Under the pieces are notes generated by a model. The model ran no database searches and was not told where the DNA came from. It worked only from the letters and a program-made list of their open reading frames with translations. Below are positions 58,683-64,000 of a stretch of 64,000 bases of DNA, piece by piece (the stretch's first letter is position 1; each line of letters begins with the position of its first letter). The translations under genes and the position numbers were made by a program. Origin of the DNA: Brotaphodocola catenula (GTDB taxonomy: Bacteria > Bacillota > Clostridia > Lachnospirales > Lachnospiraceae); assembly GCA_020686985.1 (NCBI GenBank), contig JAJEPU010000001.1, positions 62,001-126,000 on the forward strand, in the 5' to 3' direction.

Positions 58683-59639
58683 ATGAAGTTGAGTTCTTTG
58701 GTAAAAGAGATTCCGATCACAGAAATGCAGGGACTTCGGATTGGAAATGCGCAGGATTTTGAGGCGATGACCGGAGTCACGGTTCTGATGTTTGATGAGG
58801 GCGCAAAAGTGGGAACGGACATCAGCGGGGGCGGTCCGGCGTCGAGAGAGACTCCTCTGACTTCCCCGATCACGGCGGACAATCCGATCAATGCGATTGT
58901 GCTGTCGGGAGGCTCTGCATTTGGTCTCTCTGCAAGCGACGGAGTCATGCAGTATCTCGAGGAGCATGAGATCGGATATGAGACTGGATTTGCAAAAGTT
59001 CCGCTCGTCTGTCAGTCGTGTATCTACGATCTCGGAATCGGACGTTCTGATATTCGCCCGACTGCGAAGATGGGATATGAGGCATGTGAGAATGCAGAAC
59101 TCAACCAGCCAAAGAGCGGAATCATCGGTGGCGGAACCGGAGCAAGCGTTGGAAAAATCTACGGAAGAGAGTATGCAACGAAGACGGGAATCGGAATCTG
59201 TGCGGTTCAGATCGGAGAGCTTCAGGTCGGAGCAATCGTTGTGCTCAATGCGCTCGGAGACATTTTTGATCCGTCGACCGGGGAGAAGGTTGCAGGTCCG
59301 AAACTGCCGGGAATCGAGGGATTTGCGGACAGCAGAGAACAGCTCTACAAGCTCAGCATGAAGACCGATCTGTTTGCGGGAAAAGGCGGAAATACGACAA
59401 TCGGTGCGATTGTCACAAATGGCGATTTTTCCAAGGCAGAGCTCAACAAGATTGCGTCAATGACGCGCTGTGGCTATGCGCGCTGCATCAACCCGGTCGG
59501 CACGATGGCGGACGGAGACTCGATCTATGCGGCATCGATCGGCAAGGTTTCGGCAGACTTAAATATGGTGGGAACTTTGGCGGCGGAAGTCATGGAACAG
59601 GCGATTTTGACAGCAGTGAAAGAGTCCGCAAAGAATTAA
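58683..59639 (+). CDS. P1-family (DmpA-type) peptidase
   Basis: N-terminal-nucleophile hydrolase, 318 residues. Motifs: TDISGGGPASRET, NAIVLSGGSAFGLSASDGV, GGGTGASVGKI, QVGAIVVLNALGDI and GGNTTIGAIVTN, in which the Thr of GNTTIG is expected to be the autocatalytic cleavage residue (DmpA uses a Ser at the matching place). Likely an aminopeptidase; substrate unknown. Single gene between the ECF transporter and yabP. Confidence 0.87.
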   Translation: MKLSSLVKEIPITEMQGLRIGNAQDFEAMTGVTVLMFDEGAKVGTDISGGGPASRETPLTSPITADNPINAIVLSGGSAFGLSASDGVMQYLEEHEIGYETGFAKVPLVCQSCIYDLGIGRSDIRPTAKMGYEACENAELNQPKSGIIGGGTGASVGKIYGREYATKTGIGICAVQIGELQVGAIVVLNALGDIFDPSTGEKVAGPKLPGIEGFADSREQLYKLSMKTDLFAGKGGNTTIGAIVTNGDFSKAELNKIASMTRCGYARCINPVGTMADGDSIYAASIGKVSADLNMVGTLAAEVMEQAILTAVKESAKN

Positions 59640-59760
59640 GGAGTCATAAAAATCTAAATCTGCAAAGCCTTTTTCAGATCAAAGCATCGATGAAACGAAA
59701 AGAGTACTGTGAAAAACGATTCTCCCATATACTGAAATCAGGAAAAGGAGATCTGCTGTC

Positions 59761-60045
59761 ATGGAAGAAAAGAAGGAAATCCGCTCTCACTCCTGCCTGA
59801 TGTCGAATCGAAACAGTGTGGCGCTGACCGGGGTGAGGGAGGTTGTCTCGTTTGACGAGAATCAGGTAATTATGGATACAGACCTCGGTCTTTTGACAAT
59901 AAAGGGGAAAGATCTGCACGTAAGTCGGTTGACGGTGGAAAAAGGAGAAGTTGATGTCGATGGGACGGTCGATCAGCTCATTTACTCCTCGAATGAGGCT
60001 TACCGGAAAGAGGGGCAGTCTCTTCTCGCCCGCCTTTTCCGATGA
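59761..60045 (+). CDS. yabP: Sporulation protein YabP
   Basis: 94 residues: NRNSVALTGVREVVSFDENQV, DLGLLTIKGKDLHVSRLTVEKGEVDVDG, the YabP/YqfC domain. In Bacillus it is needed for spore cortex/coat assembly. AAAGGAG precedes the ATG, and the stop overlaps the yabQ start (ATGA). Confidence 0.93.
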   Translation: MEEKKEIRSHSCLMSNRNSVALTGVREVVSFDENQVIMDTDLGLLTIKGKDLHVSRLTVEKGEVDVDGTVDQLIYSSNEAYRKEGQSLLARLFR

Positions 60046-60440
60046 GTTGGATTTGGGAGAGAAGTGCGGGGCAGATCGGCACACTGTTTAGTGAAGCTGT
60101 TTTTCATGAGACACATGCATGCTGGCGCAGTCTGGTTGTCGGAGTTGTGCTGATGATGGTCTATGACATTTTTCGGCTCGTTCGCCTTCTTGTGAAGCAC
60201 CGCGCATGGCTGATCGGGGTGGAGGATGTAATTTACTGGGTGTTTGCGTCATTTACCGTGTTCGGACTTTTCTATCTTGAGAATGACGGAGCCCTCCGCT
60301 TTTACATGATCGGAGCTGTGATTTTTGGGATGATTTTGTATGATCGAATGGTCAGTACAAATTTTTTTAGAGTATTGAAAAAGGCTGGGAGATGCTTTAG
60401 AATAAAGATACGAAAAAAAACACAGAAACAGAGCAGGTGA
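60042..60440 (+). CDS. yabQ: Spore cortex biosynthesis protein YabQ
   Basis: 132 residues with about four hydrophobic segments: WRSLVVGVVLMMVYDIFRLVR at the start of the YabQ domain and DVIYWVFASFTVFGLFY in the middle. Membrane protein of the forespore; coupled to yabP by a 4-base overlap. A short basic C-terminus follows. Confidence 0.9.
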   Translation: MSWIWERSAGQIGTLFSEAVFHETHACWRSLVVGVVLMMVYDIFRLVRLLVKHRAWLIGVEDVIYWVFASFTVFGLFYLENDGALRFYMIGAVIFGMILYDRMVSTNFFRVLKKAGRCFRIKIRKKTQKQSR

Positions 60441-60444
60441 TGAA

Positions 60445-60771
60445 ATGGGCAGGCGGAAGCGTGTGCGCAAAAAGAAAAAAGATCGGTGGAGCAATCGCCT
60501 TGCGATCATCGGAATCACCGTGGTTGTGGCGAGTCTGGCTTTTGCAGTAAATGTAAAAAGCACCTCGATGAAGAAAAAGGATCTGGAATATCAGGTAAAG
60601 GAAGCATCTCTGATCAAACAGAAAACACAAGAGGAAGAACGGGCGAAAGAACTCGAAGCATACCGGGTTTATGTACAGACCAAACAGTATATTGAGCAGG
60701 TTGCAAAAGAAAAACTGGGTCTTGTCAATCCGGATGAGATTCTTTTGAAACCATCTGAGAAAAAAGAGTAA
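60445..60771 (+). CDS. divIC: DivIC/FtsB-type septum formation initiator
   Basis: 108 residues: a very basic N-terminus (RRKRVRKKKKDRWSNR), one membrane helix (about 20-40), a coiled-coil (YQVKEASLIKQKTQEEERAKELEA) and the C-terminal YIEQVAKEKLGLVNPDEILL motif typical of the FtsB/DivIC family. Works with FtsL/DivIB at the division septum. Directly follows yabQ (gap of four bases). Confidence 0.9.
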   Translation: MGRRKRVRKKKKDRWSNRLAIIGITVVVASLAFAVNVKSTSMKKKDLEYQVKEASLIKQKTQEEERAKELEAYRVYVQTKQYIEQVAKEKLGLVNPDEILLKPSEKKE

Positions 60772-60893
60772 CACCATAACACTGTAATACCGGAATAAAA
60801 AGAAAATCTGAAAAATCTTTGGAAAATCCTTAAAATTCGCCGGTCATAGAATCCTCTCCTGTCACATATAATGTGGCTTAGGAGGGGATTTTT

Positions 60894-62297
60894 GTGTGGA
60901 AACGGGAACGACGCCGGGATATGGCGGATGTGAATATTTATACGGCAGGAAGGCTGAGCGGAATGGCGCGTTCTCTGGGCTTGTTGGCGCGTTCCTGTCT
61001 GGATGGCATAGAGGGAGAAAAGGGTCTGACGAGGGAGGATGCCCAAAGCGCAATGCAGATGGCACGGGCGATGGTGTGCGGGGATTGCAGTCGCTGTAAT
61101 CTTTACAGCAGTAGCGAGAAGTCGGATAGCTATTATCTCTACTACCTGCTTCATGCGTTTGAACAGAAAGGTCAGGTCGATGAGGAGGACATGCCCAGAC
61201 TTTTTCTTGAGGCATGCCGGAGAAAAGAGGATTACATGGCACAGCTGAACCGAAATTTGGGACGGGCATCGATGAATCTTGAGTGGAAAAATCGTTTCCT
61301 CGAGAGCCGTGACACGGTTATGGTACAGTTTCGGGAGCTTGCGGTGATTCTTGATGAGTTTGCTCACCAGATGGAGAGGGCAACGGATGTGACGCAGGCG
61401 AAGGAGGAGACAGTTCGCAGGAAGTTTCACCTTCACCGGATCGCTGTGGAAAATATGCTTCTTCTCGAGTATGAGAATCACCAGAGGGAGGCATATCTGA
61501 CGGTTCATGCGATCGGGAGGCGCTGTGTCACGGCAAAGGAGGCGGCGGAACTGTTCGGTGAGGTTGTCGGCGGAAACTGGTACGCTCCGCCGGATACGAG
61601 GACGCTGATCAATCGACAGAGTGCATCGATCCGGTTTGCAGAGTCAGGGCAGTATCAGATGCGGTACGGGACTGCGCGGATTCCAAAGAGCGGGGAGAGT
61701 GTCTGCGGGGACAATTACGTCTGGTCGGAGCAGGTACCTGGTCAGGTGATTTTGGGACTCTCCGACGGGATGGGGAGTGGAACAAGTGCGAGTCAGGAGA
61801 GCGGAAAGATTGTCGAGCTGATTGGGCAGTTGCTGGAGACGGGATTTTCTGCCCGCGCTTCGATGAAGATGGCAAACACGGTTCTGCTCTTGACCGGCAG
61901 ACAACAGCATCCGGCGACGATTGATCTTGCCTGTGTCGATCTGCATAATGGAGTGCTTGAGGCGATGAAAATGGGAGCGGTTGCGACGTTTGTGCTCAGC
62001 GATGGAAAGGCAGAGATCCTTGAGGCGGGTGAGCTTCCCGCCGGGGTTCTGCCGGGAGCTGAGCCGTCCCTGCTTTCGCGAAAACTCTGGGATGGAGATC
62101 GAATTGTGATGATGACGGACGGGGTGTTGGAGGCCTGTCCGGGTGTATACAAAGAACAGTGTATGCAGGGTTTTCTCGAGGAGGTTTCCGCAAAAAGCCC
62201 GCAGGATCTGGCCGAGCGGATCCTTGACTTTGCGAGCCAGGACGGAGGACGGGACGACATGACAGTGTTTGTCGCGGGAATCTGGAAAAAGCGCTGA
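60894..62297 (+). CDS. spoIIE: SpoIIE-type PP2C phosphatase without the membrane domain
   Basis: Dephosphorylates SpoIIAA to activate the forespore sigma factor. 467 residues: a central helical region (about 5-230, with CGDCSRC and DLYYLL-like segments) and a PP2C domain with GDNYVWSE, ILGLSDGMGSGTSASQES, MTDGVLEACPG and GGRDDMTVFVAG, so the metal-binding Asp residues are present. The ten-helix N-terminal membrane domain of Bacillus SpoIIE (about 330 residues) is absent. GTG 60894 is chosen for the AGGAGGGG eight bases upstream; ATG 60921 is an alternative. The noncanonical size is noted in the findings. Confidence 0.85.
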   Translation: MWKRERRRDMADVNIYTAGRLSGMARSLGLLARSCLDGIEGEKGLTREDAQSAMQMARAMVCGDCSRCNLYSSSEKSDSYYLYYLLHAFEQKGQVDEEDMPRLFLEACRRKEDYMAQLNRNLGRASMNLEWKNRFLESRDTVMVQFRELAVILDEFAHQMERATDVTQAKEETVRRKFHLHRIAVENMLLLEYENHQREAYLTVHAIGRRCVTAKEAAELFGEVVGGNWYAPPDTRTLINRQSASIRFAESGQYQMRYGTARIPKSGESVCGDNYVWSEQVPGQVILGLSDGMGSGTSASQESGKIVELIGQLLETGFSARASMKMANTVLLLTGRQQHPATIDLACVDLHNGVLEAMKMGAVATFVLSDGKAEILEAGELPAGVLPGAEPSLLSRKLWDGDRIVMMTDGVLEACPGVYKEQCMQGFLEEVSAKSPQDLAERILDFASQDGGRDDMTVFVAGIWKKR

Positions 62298-62333
62298 AAG
62301 AAAAATTTAGATAAAGAAAAAGCAGATAAAGAA

Positions 62334-62385
62334 AAAGCGGTCAGACAGCATATCGTTTGAGATGTGTGTCCGATCGTTTTTTTAC
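62334..62385 (+). terminator. Probable terminator after spoIIE
   Basis: AAAAAGCGGTCAGACA pairs imperfectly with TGTGTGTCCGATCG, followed by T7 (about 62377-62383). Just upstream, the unit AGATAAAGAAAAAGC occurs twice in tandem. Confidence 0.55.
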
Positions 62386-62414
62386 GTGTTTGCAGGTTTT
62401 CTTTGCAAAGTTTT

Positions 62415-62442
62415 TTGCAAAATTGGAGATTTTTTGTATAAT
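62415..62442 (+). promoter_or_regulatory. Promoter of tilS
   Basis: TTGCAA (62415-62420), a 16-base spacer and TATAAT (62437-62442), 83 bases before the tilS start. Confidence 0.65.
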
Positions 62443-62525
62443 GAGGGTTGCATATGATTGGATATTAAGTGAAAATTGGAGATTTATTTTGAGGAGACAT
62501 CAAGAAAGAGGAGAACAGTTCAGTT

Positions 62526-64000
62526 ATGAAAAATAAGGTGATTCGGTTTATCAGGGAGACTCATATGCTGAAACCGGGGGACCGGGTGATTGTGGCAGTG
62601 TCGGGAGGGGCAGATTCGATCTGTCTTCTTTCGATTCTCGACCAACTTCGCGCGGTGATTCCGGTTTCTCTTCGTGTGATTCATGTCCACCACGGTCTGA
62701 GAGGAATTGAGGCAGATCGCGATGAGGCGTGGGTGCAGGAAGTCTGCGGGCGCATGGAGATCCCGTTTTTTTCGGTTCATCGGGATGTGCGCACCTATGC
62801 CGGGGAACATGGAATGTCGGAGGAGGAGGCAGGACGCATTCTGCGCTACGAGGCATTTGAGCAGATGGCGAGAGAGTGGGATGAGGAGAATTCCAAACTT
62901 CATTTGATTGAAAATCCCAAGAATCGCACAGATCGTGTAAGCTCTGTAAGTTTTGCAAAAATCGCGCTCGCGCATCATCAGGAGGATCAGGCAGAGACGA
63001 TTCTTCACCATCTGCTTCGAGGAAGCGGGCTTCGCGGGTTGTCCGGCATGCATCCGGTTCAGGGACGCAGAATTCGTCCGCTCCTGTGCGCAGGGCGCGA
63101 GGAGATTCGCGAGTACTTGAAGAGCCAGAAACTTTTCTGGTGTGAGGACTCGACAAATGAGTCCGGCGATTACACTCGCAACCGGATTCGCAGGGAACTG
63201 CTTCCGCTGATGGAGAGTCTCGTGAATACGCGGGCGCAGGAGAATCTTTTGCATGCGGGAGAGCTGTTTGAACAGGCGGATGAGTATCTGGAACAGCAGG
63301 CGTTTGTTATCTGGGAACATGCCGGAATGGAGAATGTAGAGGGCGAGGAGGATGCGCCCACTGGTGCAGTCGCAGGAATCGCGCTTGACGCATTTCGGGG
63401 AGAAGCGCCGATCATCCGCTCCTATCTGATTCGGCTTTTGCTCGACCACGCGCAGCCGGGATGGAAGGACATCACGAGACGCCATTTTGACGGTCTTGAT
63501 CATCTCGCATTCGGCTCAGTTGGGGGCAGTGCGGATCTTCCGGGAGATCTGCGCGCGCAGACCGGATACCATTATCTCTGGATCTGTAAGACAGACAAAA
63601 ACGGCGAGAGAGAAGCAACAGAAAAGGGAAAATCGGGGAAAAACAAAGACAAAAGTGAGGAGATTTCCGAGGAGAAAAATCTGGAAGAAAAGAAACTTCC
63701 GACTCTGCAAATGCGGATTTTTCCACATGAAAAAGGTGCTGAATTTCCGAAAAACCTGTATACGAAATGGTTTGATTATGATAAAATTAAAAGTGCACTT
63801 TCGGTACGTTTCCGTGAAGAGGGTGATTATCTGAGTATTCCGGGCGGAAAGCGAAAGGCGATAACCCGATACATGATTGATGAGAAGATTCCGAGGCATC
63901 TGCGCGATCAGATTCCACTTCTTGCTGAGGGCAGTCATGTGCTCTGGGTGATTGGGTACCGAATCAGTGAATATTATAAGATTACGGATGATACAAAAAC
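62526..64000 (+). CDS. tilS: tRNA(Ile)-lysidine synthase, 3' end cut by the window
   Basis: Modifies C34 of tRNA-Ile(CAU) to lysidine. Open from ATG 62526 to the window end (about 491 codons, no stop reached). The PP-loop motif VAVSGGADSICLLSIL marks the ATP pyrophosphatase domain; HVHHGLRG, ALAHHQEDQAETILHHLLRGSG and STNESGDYTRNRIRRELLP are standard. The C-terminal substrate domain begins near residue 420 (VRFREEGDYLSIPGGKRKAITRYMIDEKIP). An acidic/Lys-rich insertion (about 360-395) is longer than usual. GAGGAG is 12 bases before the ATG. Confidence 0.93.
   Translation, partial: MKNKVIRFIRETHMLKPGDRVIVAVSGGADSICLLSILDQLRAVIPVSLRVIHVHHGLRGIEADRDEAWVQEVCGRMEIPFFSVHRDVRTYAGEHGMSEEEAGRILRYEAFEQMAREWDEENSKLHLIENPKNRTDRVSSVSFAKIALAHHQEDQAETILHHLLRGSGLRGLSGMHPVQGRRIRPLLCAGREEIREYLKSQKLFWCEDSTNESGDYTRNRIRRELLPLMESLVNTRAQENLLHAGELFEQADEYLEQQAFVIWEHAGMENVEGEEDAPTGAVAGIALDAFRGEAPIIRSYLIRLLLDHAQPGWKDITRRHFDGLDHLAFGSVGGSADLPGDLRAQTGYHYLWICKTDKNGEREATEKGKSGKNKDKSEEISEEKNLEEKKLPTLQMRIFPHEKGAEFPKNLYTKWFDYDKIKSALSVRFREEGDYLSIPGGKRKAITRYMIDEKIPRHLRDQIPLLAEGSHVLWVIGYRISEYYKITDDTK

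Overview
The window looks like chromosomal DNA from an endospore-forming, gut-type Firmicute of the Lachnospiraceae kind. The evidence is indirect but consistent: near-universal AAGGAGG ribosome binding sites, TTGACA/TATAAT promoters, a hup-yabO-yabP-yabQ-divIC-spoIIE-tilS sporulation/division block, a clostridial-type Tad pilus cluster with a DUF5702 protein, a gdpP-rplI-dnaB replication block, ECF transporters, and PTS sugar uptake with BglG- and RpiR-family regulators. No species name can be supported. I saw no rRNA, tRNA, CRISPR array or intact transposase.

Layout. 1-8.1 kb: the distal part of a Tad/Flp pilus operon (two T2SSF membrane proteins, a tiny Flp pilin, a DUF5702 protein, TadE-like proteins, an A24 prepilin peptidase, a DUF6382-FHA protein). 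8.2-9.9 kb: two-subunit L-serine dehydratase on the minus strand. 10.1-13.6 kb: a glucose-type PTS permease behind a RAT/terminator leader, then the BglG/LicT-type antiterminator that probably reads it. 13.6-14.3 kb: queT behind a preQ1-riboswitch-like pseudoknot. 14.3-17.9 kb: a bifunctional class A PBP and a small membrane protein (minus strand). 18.2-25.2 kb: murC, a DnaA-box cluster, a DnaD-domain protein, a DnaC/DnaI-type helicase loader, PRPP synthase and signal peptidase I. 25.2-30.8 kb: two RpiR regulators divergent from a 6-phospho-alpha-glucosidase/PTS operon. 31-39 kb: MATE transporter, DUF4317 protein, gdpP-rplI-dnaB, a MerR regulator. 39.1-40.8 kb: ferredoxin, DUF1858 protein, mecA. 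41.2-48.2 kb: a sortase-assembled surface pilus locus preceded by a large inverted repeat. 48.2-51.9 kb: a Crp/Fnr regulator and a three-gene DUF1858/G3E GTPase/ABC ATPase cluster. 52.2-56.4 kb: nucleotidyltransferase, exonuclease III and a glycogen-debranching-enzyme homologue. 56.5-64 kb: hup, S4 protein, ECF transporter, P1 peptidase, yabP, yabQ, divIC, spoIIE and the start of tilS.

Most unusual items. (1) One open frame at 46350-48179 joins an LPXTG surface protein to a sortase, so a sorting-signal substrate and a transpeptidase share one polypeptide. (2) The GlgX-like GH13 protein at 54180-56414 keeps the fold but has lost the nucleophile, the acid/base and the transition-state Asp: an apparent pseudoenzyme. 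(3) The 48.9-51.9 kb cluster has a signal-less solute-binding-type protein and an ABC ATPase, both with DUF1858-like N-termini, plus a metallochaperone-type GTPase, but no permease; it is transcribed from a region with a Crp/Fnr-type palindrome. (4) Four DnaA-box-like 9-mers lie in 44 bp upstream of the helicase-loader genes. (5) Several structured non-coding elements and decayed insertions lie between genes.

Limits: all assignments come from reading translations and motifs by eye. Function names rest on family recognition, and regulatory sites are pattern matches only.
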